Shown here: one piece after another, positions 32,401 to 44,625 of the stretch
How positions within the stretch are numbered: position 1 is the first letter of the stretch
How the letters are laid out: each line of letters starts with the position of its first letter
Assembly: GCA_947568835.1 (NCBI GenBank)
Contig: CANOQG010000002.1
Span: 496,001 to 560,000, forward strand
Origin: Protonemura montana
Lineage: Eukaryota; Arthropoda; Insecta; Plecoptera; Nemouridae
Length of the DNA: 64,000 nucleotides
Direction: 5' to 3'
Translations under genes and position numbers: made by a program
The notes under the pieces: generated by a model
Databases searched by the model: none
What the model was told of the DNA's origin: nothing
The model's input: the letters and a program-made list of their open reading frames with translations, nothing else

Positions 32401-34924
32401 GGAAGTGAGCCATGGGAACGCCCAGCACGTGCCTCTTGGTGAGATCAGACATGAGCTCCTTGAGTTTAAGTTGGAATACTCGCGCGGTGAGATCGGGTCG
32501 GTCTTCTGCCCTTTCGTACGCCGCTAGGCTCGTCTGAATCTCAGGCCACTTCGGATTACACGTCATAGTAAGGAAAAGATCGGGTTTTCCAAACTTGGTG
32601 ACGATACTCATAGCGTCTTGATATAGCTGCTGGCAATGCCAGGGGCTTCCGATGAAACTGGAAGGCAGAATCACCAGCTTCCCGACATTGCAGCCCTGCC
32701 GCTCAGCACGGTTCGCCAAGTGGTCCATGAGCCCACTGTAGAGTTCGGCGCGCAGCGTTTTCTGGTTCCTGATGACGAACTCAAGGCGATTTCCCTCAAC
32801 CTTGATATAGGCATCTACCATAAACTGCTGCGTCAGCTTGCCGGCGTGCAGCACTGGATGGAAGGCGCCGACACGCTCGTGGAGTCGATGGCTATAAAAC
32901 TCCATTAGAGTGACGACGCTGTGCTTAGATTGCCTGGTGTGCGGCATACCTCGTTGCCAGCCGGGTTCTCCACGCGGGAACAACAGCACGTAGCTGAGCG
33001 GATCCGTGTTGGGCGACAGGACAGACAGCTGCTCAATAAATCCGCCACGAGTATGGATACGAATATCACGTCCTAGAGGAGGCATGCCACCGTCAACGCT
33101 CTGATAAACAACGGCCACCTCGTGGGCCGTAGGATTTTCGTACAGCCGCCGTCGGTCATCCACGAAACGCAGTTCGGCCATGACCTCGGGTCGCCCCTCG
33201 GCAGCTGCACGGATCCTGTCGTCGGCCTCCACCTGACCTAACGTTTTAAGCCCTTGGGCAAAAGGATTTATTTCGCGAACCAGCGCGTCCAGCTCATGAA
33301 GCAGGTTGGGTAGCAGATTAGCATTCTGGCGCCTGTCCATTCGATGCGTCTTCGCTTGTTCCGCGTCAAGAAAGTACAGGTGCGAATAGAGGGGCTTCTG
33401 CACCGCCTGCCCCATATGGCCGATCCTGTGCTGGATGTTGCCATGGACACGAAAACAGTATGTGCCACGGCCCTGGGGGATGTCCGTCTTAACTCCGACT
33501 GAAGCGAAGGAGAGCGAACTGTTGTACGACCGGATGTTTTTGCGGAAGTTCTTAGACTCGCAATGATCTCCGGTCAGCAACGCATGCATTAAATCGGGAT
33601 ACGCGAGGAGAGGCTCAAGGATTACGTTGCCCGAGTGACAACAGAGTTTATAAATTTTGTCAGAAGGACGCTCTCCTGCGAAGTACAGAGCGCCGCACAC
33701 CCTGCATACTTCGTCCATGCTGCCGCAGTGAAATAGGGCGACGTCAACGACGTCTTGCCGTGCAGCCTCCAAGTGGAAAGGATGAAGGTTCACTGGAGCA
33801 AGATCAGGTTCGAACTGATCGTCTGCCACGTCAATAGCCTCGACCGCGACTCGCTGGCTTTGCTCTAGTTCAGCCTCTTGGGCGCGTTGAGACGCCTCCT
33901 CCTCAGCGCGCTGAGAGACTTCCACTTCGAACGCCGCGAGCTTATCCCTGGTCTCGGCATTTCGACGCTGCTGAGATCGCTCCCGCGCGGCGACTAATCG
34001 GCTCTCGCGCGCCTCTGGAGTCTCATGCTGCCTTTCAGACTGCGTTTGGACTGCCTTCTGACTTAATCGCTGAAGGCGCTGTTCCTCAGCTTCGTCACTC
34101 AAGCGGCGACGCTTTGACTCTGCCTTAAGGGCTAGTCGCTGAAGGCGCTGTTCCTCAGCTTCGTCACTAAAGCGGCGACGCTTTGACTCTGCCTTAAGGG
34201 CTAGTCGCTGAAGGCGCTGTTCGTCAGCTTCGTCACTCAAGCGGCGACGCTTTGACTCTGCCTGAAGGGCCAGTCGCTGAAGGCGCTGTTCTTCTGTACA
34301 TTTTGCCAAGCGGAGGCGCTCAGACTCGGCCTTTTCAGCGAGAAGCTGTAGGCGTCGTCCCTCAGAAGCTTCGTCTAGTCGTCGACGCTTTGACTCGGCA
34401 ACCTGGGCCAGACGCAGAAGACGCTGGGCCTCATCCTCAGCCTTTCTGCGCTGGCGAGCATTTCTAGCTTTTTCCGCTAGTCGGGCACTCCGTTCGTTTG
34501 CTGCTACTTGCACTTTCTTGTCCTCTTTTAGCTGGCCAACTGAATTTTCCAGGATCTGAGTTTGGTCAAGGGATGGTAGTACAGATGGCACATTGTCGGG
34601 AAATGAATGCATATAGCGGCTTGTAGAGGGTTGATCATAAAAAGCTGGAAGAGAAGCGGGGGCGGCCTGTTCTAATAATGAATCATGCTTTAAGACACTC
34701 ACCGGGGCTTCTTCGAGAATAGCGGAAAGAAAAGGACGCTGCTCGTCGAGCGTCGACGTCGACGGGCTAGCAGTTGCCTGATGGTCGGCGTGCTCGGCCG
34801 TCTCTCTCGTCCTCGCCCTCTCGTCAGCAGCAGCCCTTTTCCTCGCCGCCGCGCTCTCTGCTCTTGCCGTTGCACCTTTCCCGCCTTTCCGAGACGTCAG
34901 ATTTACACGCTTCTTAGGTGGCAT
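29450..34924 (-). CDS. Helitron Rep/helicase transposase (copy B)
   Basis: An intact 1824-aa protein with the same domain order as copy A: coiled-coil repeats, Cys-rich region, HUH (GLPHAHIL near 854), Y2 (KYVYKGHD near 992) and PIF1 helicase (GPGGSGKT near 1340, ILDEGPMAP near 1418). It has the most differences of the three copies, concentrated in the N-terminal 330 residues. Examples are FLSAILEEAP versus FLSAVLREAP, QLKEDKKVQ versus QLQEDKNVQ, and changes inside the 22-residue repeats. The nuclease and helicase parts are almost unchanged (NVGKLVILPSSFIGSPWH near 760 differs). No stop or frameshift. The host element lost its 5' arrays and took an LTR insertion downstream, but the gene remains open. 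Confidence 0.93.
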   Translation of the reverse strand: MPPKKRVNLTSRKGGKGATARAESAAARKRAAADERARTRETAEHADHQATASPSTSTLDEQRPFLSAILEEAPVSVLKHDSLLEQAAPASLPAFYDQPSTSRYMHSFPDNVPSVLPSLDQTQILENSVGQLKEDKKVQVAANERSARLAEKARNARQRRKAEDEAQRLLRLAQVAESKRRRLDEASEGRRLQLLAEKAESERLRLAKCTEEQRLQRLALQAESKRRRLSDEADEQRLQRLALKAESKRRRFSDEAEEQRLQRLALKAESKRRRLSDEAEEQRLQRLSQKAVQTQSERQHETPEARESRLVAARERSQQRRNAETRDKLAAFEVEVSQRAEEEASQRAQEAELEQSQRVAVEAIDVADDQFEPDLAPVNLHPFHLEAARQDVVDVALFHCGSMDEVCRVCGALYFAGERPSDKIYKLCCHSGNVILEPLLAYPDLMHALLTGDHCESKNFRKNIRSYNSSLSFASVGVKTDIPQGRGTYCFRVHGNIQHRIGHMGQAVQKPLYSHLYFLDAEQAKTHRMDRRQNANLLPNLLHELDALVREINPFAQGLKTLGQVEADDRIRAAAEGRPEVMAELRFVDDRRRLYENPTAHEVAVVYQSVDGGMPPLGRDIRIHTRGGFIEQLSVLSPNTDPLSYVLLFPRGEPGWQRGMPHTRQSKHSVVTLMEFYSHRLHERVGAFHPVLHAGKLTQQFMVDAYIKVEGNRLEFVIRNQKTLRAELYSGLMDHLANRAERQGCNVGKLVILPSSFIGSPWHCQQLYQDAMSIVTKFGKPDLFLTMTCNPKWPEIQTSLAAYERAEDRPDLTARVFQLKLKELMSDLTKRHVLGVPMAHFHVIEFQKRGLPHAHILVILRDEDKIRTPEEVDALICAELPDPVTEERLHKVIVSSMIHGPCGARNMSSVCMEDGKCKKKFPKAFTDVTVVNEGGFTVYRRRESGQTHTISGRVVDNRDVVPYNKYLSSKFDCHLNIEHCGSAKTVKYLCKYVYKGHDCARVQLRVSVPAEGDHEPRPAHGAQQELVWDEVSQFIDSRYVSPQEAAWRIFGFEMHEKSHTIIRLAIHLEGDHMVTFRPGDEEAAAERGRAALTTLTAWFALNSSNPAARQYKYIDIPYHFRFEGKAWKPRKRGAGSIISRMYSVTPRQIERYHLRLLLLHVAGATSFEDVRTFQGRVYATFKEAAIARNLLMDDDEWQKCLQEAVAIKMPNELRQLFAIICAFCQPLDPLSLWERFKGDFCEDFAREHDPIEAEQLALNSIQSVLALHRLTNAEIGLPAPRVPVIVAVDEQFDQTAEREEAEENVVKLNGRQRVAFDAVMAAIDDPNAEQRCFYLDGPGGSGKTFLYNTLISTLRARGERAVAVAWTGIAATLLKGGRTCHSRFRLPVPIVENSTSGVKPNSAEGASLRAAKVIILDEGPMAPLLALNVIERTLRDVTNDERPFGGKVIVIGGDFRQCLPVVRNGNRTTIVEQCIKRGALWSLFRTLELRANMRANPGEVEFVEWLLRVGNGEILNDCHLPDDTIALPVQCVVDCVIDAVFGTSISAAEMAVMQDHAILCPKNVESLNINDNVLERLEGDVFEYCSADTVDVSEGEDGDVLATDYPVEYLNSLTPSGMPPHKLRLKVHAIVMLMRNVDVRAGLCNGTRLSVVALHEHVIDCRIIGGRCAGRRTFLCRVNLTPSDIGMPFTMTRRQFPIRLAFAMTINKAQGQSLKRVGIHLEKPVFGHGQLYVALSRARSLDSIFVAVAGNEAQGKLIVSSNTTFTKNIVYQEVLEIHAPDHQAADPSSRSGYQEADQQALEQSLSQLAVSDADEEVPMDASSS

Positions 34925-35803
34925 CTGTGTGAAGAAAGGGAGGTTTTAGTGCCTAGCGTCGCCGAGCTGAAGCGGAGCGTGGCTGAGCACGAACCAACCG
35001 CCATGTTTTGTAAAAATGACCTCACGCAAATATCAAGCCAGGCTAAATGTATGCTTTAATATGCACAACAATCACTTCAGTTTCTTTACAAAGAAATATG
35101 CTAATTTGCTTCGAATGCGAGCTTGGACGTTATGTTGAACACACTTCTAATTGTTGGAACGGAGGGCATGGGAGGGTTGGGGAGGGGGATGAGAATCGCG
35201 TCGAGCGATTGCATCATGTTACGTAAAAGTGACGTCATGGAAATATCCACAAGACGGGCAAAATGTATGCTTTCCAGTCTTGATGAACGATAATTTTAAT
35301 AATAATTTAGAAGCTAAACGCTATAAAATCACTATAAATAATTGAATCACTTGATGATATTAGGGGTGGACTATTAGTGGATATTGTGACATGCAAATTA
35401 AATCTGAAATAAGATTACCTTGAATAGCGACGAAATTCTTCCCCACAAGAGTGTTTCGCCGTGTAGGTAATCCGCACTCTCATGCTCGACTAACTGCTAT
35501 AGCAAATGGCGGCTGGCGGGCTTTGGGAGTGTGACTAATTGCCGAGCGTGGATGCCGATCAAAAAGCGCTAAACCATCATCCCGCTACGTAAAATGACGT
35601 CACGCAAATTCAAACTTTTACACCACGCGCGACGATTTAAATTACGTGCCATAAGAAGCTGTCGATGCTACACGCTGTAAATGAATAAAGCCAGAAGTCA
35701 AATTATTGCGGACAGTGATCATAATAATGTGTCTTTAGAAGTTAGCTTATTAATGACGGGTTAAATCATTACTAAATATATCTGCAAACTCATTAAAGAA
35801 ACA
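34925..35803. promoter_or_regulatory. Upstream region with two TGACGTCA motifs (copy B)
   Basis: Corresponds to 16220-17100 of A. Perfect TGACGTCA palindromes at 35230-35237 and 35595-35602 keep their spacing. No gene. The promoter role is inferred from position upstream of the Rep/helicase gene. Confidence 0.45.
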
Positions 35804-36589
35804 CAATTGAACGCAAAATGTGCAATAAAAATACAATTTTTTACGCCTGTAAAGAGTCAAACTTTTTCTTTACCTACCTGTTTCATATGAAGTTGCTTTT
35901 AAAATCCTGTTTTAATCGCCGTATGCCATCAACTCACCTTAAAAATGTAGCGTTTCATAAATTGCTTCGAAATCATGTACAAATTATAACCATTTCCTGT
36001 CGTTTTTGACCGATTGTCGCCAGAAACAAAGGGTTTTTAGTAGATAGTTTGACATTTCAACCCATTTTGACGTTTAATTTGGCCTGATGATCCACTGCTG
36101 AGAAGATACATTCACGATTTCGTACACCTTGCCGTGGTGTCAAAAAAGCAAACAATTGATCAAAGATGTCAGTTTATTAGCAATATTAATTCTTTTTCAC
36201 GTAAAACGATCGCAATTGAATGTGTTTTCGCTCAATTACATCAACAACTTTATTACAAATGCATGAAAAATAACCGTGGAGCTCAAGGCTAGAAAAACTT
36301 TGGTATAAAAAGAGTTTTAAAAATCGAGCTGTATCGCCTGGCTCTGAGATATCTTGCCGTCATATTTAGCAACTTTTCACCATGAAAACGATTTTAAATC
36401 GCTGTGAAAATGTCGCCTGCCAATGGAAAAGTTAATTCTGAAAAATTCTAGCCCATTTTCGTACGTATTGAGTCGCATTTCGCAATTTCCATAACCAGTA
36501 GAGCGGCCGGTTACATCCCAGAGACCCACCCATCCACCCACAAACTAAAAAGTTGAACATCGCAATTTAAAGCTTTTATATAAGGTTAA
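35804..36589 (-). other. Helitron 5' terminal region (copy B), arrays absent
   Basis: At 35804-35819 a single CAATTGAACGCAAAAT joins the gene-side flank (matching A at 17099) directly to the 5'-end-side sequence (matching A from 22245). It then continues through the shared 5' block to TTAACC at 36589. Confidence 0.8.
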
Positions 36590-39500
36590 CTAGCAGTACC
36601 CGATGCCTAACGGCACCTTAAGATTTTGAGGGAGTGGGCATTTTGGTTTAAACGTGTCTCGAGTTTTCTTTGATAGAAAACCATTCAATACCAAAGAAAC
36701 CCTAAGAAAACCATAAAATTCCATTCAATACAATACAATACCATAAAATGCCATAAAATACCAAACGAACCCATATAATACCAAACAAACCCATAAAATA
36801 CCAAACAATATCATACAATACCAAAGAGTACCTAGAATACCATACAATACCATACAATACCATACAGTACAATAGAATACCATACAATACCTAATAATGT
36901 CAAACTATAGCATCGAAACCCATTCAATTCCTAGCAACACCATAAAGTATCTTCTTATACCATAGAAATCCATTGAAACTCATAAAATACCAGAGGATAC
37001 CAAAAAATACCATAAAATAATATAGAAACCCATAAGAACATATGGAATACCAAACCATTCCATGCAACATCCTAGGATAGCAAATAATACTATCGAATAC
37101 CTCCAAATACCAAAGAGAGCATATTATATCAAAGAAACCCATAAAATTTTATAGAAAACCATCCAAAAACATTTAATACCATACATTTTCAAACAAAACC
37201 AAAATATACCATAGAAAACCATTGAATACCATACAATACCATATAATACCATAGAATACCATAGAACACCATAGAACACCATAGAGAACCATAGAATACC
37301 ATAAAATATCATAGAACTCCATAGGATACCAAAGAATACCAAAAAATATCATAGCATACAAAGGAACACCAAAGAATACCAAACAATACAATAGAATACC
37401 ATACAATACCATACAATACCTTATAAAACCAAAGAATACCATGGCATACCATAGAATACCATAGAATACCAAAGAATACCATAGAATACCATAGAAAACC
37501 ATAGAATACCATAATATACAATAGAATACCATAGAATACCATAGAATACCATTAAACTCCAAAGAATACCATATAATACAATACCATACCATACAATACC
37601 ATAGAACACCATAGAATACCAAACAATACCATAGAATACCATAGAACTCCATACAATACCAAACAGTACCATACAATACCATACAAAAGCATACAATACC
37701 ATACAATATTATAGAATACCATATCACTCCATTGAATACCATAGCACTCCATACAATACCATAGAATATCATAAAATACCATAGAATGCCATAAAATACC
37801 ATAGAATACCATAGAATGTCAAAGAATACCAAAGAATACAATAGAATACCATAGAATACCATAGAATACAATTGTTTACCATAGAATACCATAAAATACC
37901 ATATAATACCATATAACTCCATACAATACCATACAATACCATACAATACCATACAACTCCATAGAATACCATAGAATACGATAGAATATCATAGAATACC
38001 ATAGCACTCCATAGAATACCATAGAGTACCTTAGCACTCCATAGTATACCATAGAATACCATAGAATACCATAGAATACCATAAAATACCAAAGAATACC
38101 ATACATTACCATAGAATACCATAGAATACCATAAAATACCATAGAGTACCATAGAACACCATAGAATACCAAAGAATACCATAAAATATCATAGAACTCC
38201 ATAGAATACCAAAGAATACCAAAAAATATCATATAATACAATGGAACACCAAAGAATACCAAACAATACAATAGAATAACATACAATACCATACAGTTCC
38301 ATAGAATACCAAAGAATACCAAACCATACCATAGAATACCATAGAATACCAAAGAATACCATAGAATACCATAGAATATCAAAGAATACCATAGAATACC
38401 ATAGAATAGCATAGAACACCATTAAACTCTATAGAATACCATATAATACAAAACAATACCATACAATACCATAGAACACCATAAAATACCAAACAATACC
38501 ATAGAATACCATAGAACTCCATACAATACCATACAATACCATACAATAGCATACAATACCATAAAATATCATAGAATACCATATCAGTCCATTGAATACC
38601 ATAGCACTCCATAGAATGCCATAGAATACTATAGAATACCATAAAATGCCATAGAATACTATAGAATACCATAGAATACCATAGAATACCATAGAATACC
38701 AAAGAATACTATATTCTACAATATAATACCATAGAATACCATAAAACACCATCGAATACTATAGAATACCATAGAATACCAAAGTATAACATAGTATACC
38801 TTACAATACCATAGAATTCCATAGAATACCATAGAATACCAATGAATACCATAGAATACCATTGAATACCATAGAATACCATAGAATACCATAGTTTACC
38901 ATAGAATACCATGGAATACCATATAATACCATATAATACCATATAACTTCATACAATACCATACAATACCATACAATATCAAATAATACAATCGAAATCA
39001 ATATAATACTTTAGAATACTATAGAATACCATAGAATACCATAGTTATCTAAAGAATACCATAGAATACCATACCACACCATAGAATATCAAAGAATACC
39101 AAAGCATTCCATAGAATACCATAGTATACCATACAATACCATATAATATCATAGAATACCATAGCACTCCATAGAATACCAAAGCGTACCATAGCACTCC
39201 ATAGAATACCATAGAATACCATAGAATACCATAAAATACCATAAAATACCATAGAATACCATAAAATATCTAAGTATACCATAGAATACTATAGTATACC
39301 ATACAATACCATATAATACCATAGACTACCATAGAATACCATAGAATACCAAAGAATACCATAGTTTACCATAGAATACTATAGAATTCCATATAATACC
39401 ATATAATACCATAGAACTCCATACAATACCATACAATACCATACAATATCATAGAATACAATAGAAATCAATAGAATACCATAGAATACCATAGAATACC

Positions 39501-41286
39501 ATAGAATACCATAGAATTCCATAGAATACCATAGAATACCATAGAATACCATAGAATACCAAAGAATACCATAGAATACCATAGAATATCATAGAATACC
39601 ATAGCATTCCATAGAATACCATAGATTACTATACCATCCCATAGAATACCATAGAATACCATAGTATACCATAGAATACCATAGTATACCATAGAATACC
39701 ATAGTATACCTTACAATATCATAGAATACTATAGAACTCCATAGAATACCATAGAATACCATAGAATACCATAGAATACCATACAACTCCATAGAATATC
39801 ATAGAATACTATCCAATACCATAGAATATCATAGAATACAATACAATTCCCAAAAATATCATAGAATACCAAACACTATCATAAAATACCTTAGAACTCT
39901 ATAGAATACCATCGAATACCATAGAATAACATAGACTACCATATAACACCATGAAGTACTATACAATACCATACAGTTCCAAAGAAAACCATATTAAACT
40001 TAGATTGCGTATTTGGATTATTAGGTTTGATAAAACTGCACTCTGTCATTAATGACGTTTTGAATTTAAATACCTGTTGAATGATCACGGCATCCTCGAA
40101 AATAAAATAAATATCCACGGCGTCTTGATTTGATGAAAGATATCTGTCAATTGTTTATCTTTGATCTGTCAATGTCACTCTTAATCTAGTTTTGGCAAAA
40201 TTATCAATAAAAAACTAATAAAGTGTGTTTTGTTTGTTTGAAAACCCTATTTAATGTCTTAAAGACCTGCAAAGAAAGTTAGGATTGCTATTGATTTACA
40301 TAATTGTCACAAATATCATTGATGGCTTGGAATCAACTGTATAATCTTGTCTAGGCTGTGGATGAAGCAAAATCGTCGTATTTTATGAAAATTTCTCGTC
40401 TTTCGTATACTATTTACAATAAATATCTTTAAATATGTTTACAATAGATTCCAATAGTTGTGTTAATAGATTTTTTAACTTTCCAGACCTTTTTGACGTG
40501 TAAATAACCTCCACAAGAATGCCACGGGCTTGTCAAGTGGCTATTTTTCATTTTGCTAGCCAAGACACCAACAATATTTTTGATACTTTACTATAATAAT
40601 AATAATAATACACTTTAAATTACCGTGAAAAAGACGTAGCGGGATGTAAACCTGAATTATGAACCAATATAAGCCAATTTTACATGTTTTTCCTTCAGTT
40701 CTGGAGATTTCGAAAATAATTTGACATTGACGTTGACTTTGACGTTGACTTTGACGTTTGAATAGCCTAGGTTCACTGCCGAAAAGATACATTCACGATT
40801 TCTTACACCTTGCTGTGGTGTCAAAATAGCAAACAATTTATCAAAGCTGTCAGTTTATTAGCAAAATTAATTCTTTTTCACGTAAAACGATCGCAATTGA
40901 ATGTGTTTTCGCTCAATTACATCAACAACTTTAATACGAATGCATGAAAAATCACCGCAAAGCTCGAGGCTAGACAAACTTCAGTATTAAAATAGTTATA
41001 AAATCGAGCTGCAACGCCTGGCTCTGAGATATCTTGCCGTCATATTTAGCAACTTTTCACCATGAAAACGATTTGTAATCGCTGTGAAAATGTCGCACGC
41101 CAATGTAAAAGTTAATTCTGAAAAATTCTAGCCCATTTCCGTACGTTTTGAGTCTCATTTCGCAATTTCCATAAACAGTAGAGCGGCCGGTTACATCCCA
41201 GCCACCCACCCAGCCAGCCAGCCAGCCATATACCCACAAACTAAAAAGTTGAACATCGCTAAAATAAGGCTTTTATATAAGGTTAA
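36590..41286 (-). mobile_element. Helitron E3, non-autonomous
   Basis: 3' end at 36590 with hairpin, then about 80 bp of 3' sequence ending in TTTTCTTTGATAG (shorter than in E1/E2 and shared with E4), a decamer array (about 36674-39990), the roughly 550-bp inner segment (39995-40555) and the 5' block to 41286. No gene. Confidence 0.82.
36674..39990. repeat. Decamer microsatellite in E3, with higher-order duplication
   Basis: The longest decamer array in the window. Marker variants recur at offsets of about 860-880 bp (for example AAAAAATATC at 37341 and 38221; ATATCA(C/G)TCC at 37721 and 38581) and about 470 bp (CATAGTTTACC near 38890 and 39360). Blocks of many units have therefore been duplicated. 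Confidence 0.93.
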
Positions 41287-44200
41287 CTAGCAGTACCCGA
41301 TGCCTAACGGCACCTTACGATTTTGAGGGAGTGGGCATTTTGGTTTAAACGTGTCTCGAGTTTTCTTTGATAGAAAACCATTCAATAACAAAGAAACCCT
41401 AAGAAAACCATAAAATTCCATTCAATACAATACAATACCATAAAACGCCATAAAATACCAAACAAACCCATAAAATACCAAACAATATCATACAATACCA
41501 AAGGGGACCTAGAATACCATACAAAACAATAGAATACCATAGAATAACATACAATACCATAGAATACCTAAAAATACCAAACTGTATCATCAAATACCAT
41601 TCAATTCCTAACAACACCATAAAGTATCTTCTTAAACCATAGAAAACCATTAAAACTCATAAAATACCAGAGGATACCATAAAATACCATAAAATAATAT
41701 AGAAACCCATAGGAACATATGGAATACCATACCATTCCATACAACATCATAGGATACCAAATGATACTATCGAATACCTCCAAATACCATAGAGAACCAT
41801 ATTATATCAAAGAAACCCATAAAATTTCATAGAATACCATCCAAAAACATTTAATACCATACACTTCCAAACAAAACCAATAATTTTATACAATACCATA
41901 GAATACCATAGAATACAATACAATACCAAAGAATACCATAGAATACCATAGAATACCAAAGAGTACCATAGAATACCATACAATATCATAGAATTCCATA
42001 GAATACCATCGAATACCATACAATATCAAATAATACCATAGAATACCATAGAATACCATACAATGCCATACAATATCATAGAATTCCATAGAATACCATA
42101 GAATACCATACAATATCAAAGAATACCATGGAATACCAAAGAATACCTTCGAATACCTAAGAATACTATAGAATACCATAGAATACCATAGAATACCATA
42201 GAATACTAAAGACTACCATAGAATACCAAAGAATACCATAGAATACCATGGATTACCATAGAATACCATAGAATACCATAGAATACCATAGAATACCATA
42301 GAATACCATAGAATACCATAGAACACCATACAATGCCATACGATATCATAGAATTCCATAGAATACCATAGAATACCATACAATATCAAAGAATACCATA
42401 GAACTCCATGAAATACCTTAGAATACCACAGAATACTAAAGAATACCATAGAATACCAAAGAATACCTTAGAATACCAAAGAATACCATAGAATACCATA
42501 GAATACCATGAAATACCATAAAATACCATACAATACCATAGAATACCATAGAATTCTTAGATTACAACATAATACCATAGATATCCATAGAATTCCATAG
42601 AACTCTATAGAATACCATACAATACCATAGAATACCATAGAATGCCATAGAATACCATAGAACACCATAGATAACCATAGAATACCATAGAATACCATAG
42701 AATACCATAGAATACCATAGAATATCATAGAATACCAAAGAACTCTATAGAATACCATAGTATATAATAGAATACTATAGAACTCTATAGAATACCAAAG
42801 AATACCATAGAATGCCATAGAATACCATAGAATACCATAAAATATCATAGAATACCAAAGAACTCCATAAAATACCATAAAATACCATAAAATACTATAG
42901 AATACCATAGAATACCATCGAACACCAAAGAATACCATAGAACACAATAGAATACCATAGAAAACTATAGCATACCATAGAACACCACAGAATACCATTA
43001 AATACCATAGAACACCATAGAACACAATAGAATACCATAAAACACCATAGAACACCATAGAACACCATAGAATACCATTAACTCCATATAATATTATAGA
43101 ACTCCATTGAATACCATAGAACACCATAGAATACCATTGAATATCATAGAATACCAAAGAACTCTATAGAATACCATATTATATAATAGAATACTATAGA
43201 ACTCCATAGGATACCAAAGAGTACCATAGAATACCATAGAATACCATACAATATCATAGAATACCATAGAACTTCATAGAATACCATAGAATATTATAAA
43301 ATACCATAGAATACCATAGAACACAATAGAATACCATAGAATACCATAGCACACCATAGAACACCATGGAACACCATAGAATACCATTAACTCCACATAA
43401 TACCATAGAACCCCGTAGAATAGTATAAAATAACATAGAATACCATTGAATACCATAGAATACCATAGAATACCATATAATATTAAATTATACAAACGAA
43501 TACCATAGAATACCATAGAATACAGTAGAAGACCAAAGAATACCATAGAACACCATAGAATACCATAGAATACCATAGAACACCATAGAGTACCATAGAA
43601 CACCATAGAACACCATAGAATACCAAAGAATACCTTAGAATACCATACAATACCATACAATACCATAGAATACCATGGAAATTCATAGAATACCATAGAA
43701 TACCATAGAATACTGTCGAATACTAAAGAATACCATACATTTTCATTCAATACCATACAATATCAAACAATAATATTAATTACCATCCAAAAACATCCAA
43801 TACCAAAGAATACCATACATAACAATAAAATACCATACAACACCATGCAGTATAATACAATCATATACAATACCATACAATGTCGGGATCAATCAAGTGA
43901 CTCTTTTGTATCTTGATAGCCGAACACCAACAATATTTTTGATACTTTACTTTACTAAAACACCTTTATATCATCGTGAAAAAGACGTAGCGGGATGTTA
44001 AACTGTATTTGAACAATAGAAGCCAATTTCACACGTTTTCCGTTCAGTTTTGGAGATTTTGAAATTGAATTTGACATTGACGTTGACTTAGACGTTTAAA
44101 TTTGACGTTTGAATTTCCTGAATGCACTGCCGAAAAGATACATTCACGATTTCGTACACCTTGCCGTGGTGTCAAAAAAGCAAACAATTGATCAAAGCTG

Positions 44201-44625
44201 TCAGTTTATTAGCAAAATTAATTCTTTTTCACGTTAAACGATCGCAATTGAATGTGATTTTGCTCAATTACATCAACAACTTTATTACAAATGCATGAAA
44301 AATAACCGTGGAGCTCAAGGCTAGAAAAACTTGGGTATTTAAAGAGTTTTAAAAATCGAGCTGTATCGCCTGGCTCTGCGATATCTTGCCGTCATATTTA
44401 GCAACTTTTCTCCATGAAAACGATTTTAAATCGCTGTGAAAATGTCGCCTGCCAATGGAAAAGTTAATTCTGAAAAATTCTAGCCCATTTCCGTACGTTT
44501 TGAGTCGCATTTCGCAATTTCCATAACCAGTAGAGCGGCCGGTTACATCCCAGCCATCCACCCACCCATATACCCACAAACTAAAAAGTTGAACATCGCA
44601 AATTAAGGCTTTTATATAAGGTTAA
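41287..44625 (-). mobile_element. Helitron E4, non-autonomous
   Basis: 3' end at 41287, 3' sequence like E3, decamer array (about 41372-43880), then directly the 5' block (43885-44625) without the roughly 550-bp inner segment, as in E1. The array-to-block junction (TCGGGATCAATCAAGTGAC) matches E1 (TCGAGATCAATCAAGTGAC). No gene. Confidence 0.82.
41372..43880. repeat. Decamer microsatellite in E4
   Basis: ATACCATAGA-type array. A marker block with ATATAATAGAATACTATAGA occurs near 42765 and again about 425 bp further on; the same block occurs once in E2 near 5985. Confidence 0.93.

Larger units (their letters stand above)
23025..36589 (-). mobile_element. Helitron B, autonomous, interrupted by an LTR retrotransposon
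   Basis: Ends at CTAG 23025 and TTAACC 36589 (minus sense). Without the retrotransposon it is about 9.1 kb, shorter than A and C because it lacks both the 41-bp and the ATGCT arrays. Its Rep/helicase is intact. Its 3' region resembles copy D more than A and C (for example AACTTTGATTAACAATGAC versus AACTTGGATTAACAATTAC), so at least two autonomous subfamilies coexist. Confidence 0.87.
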
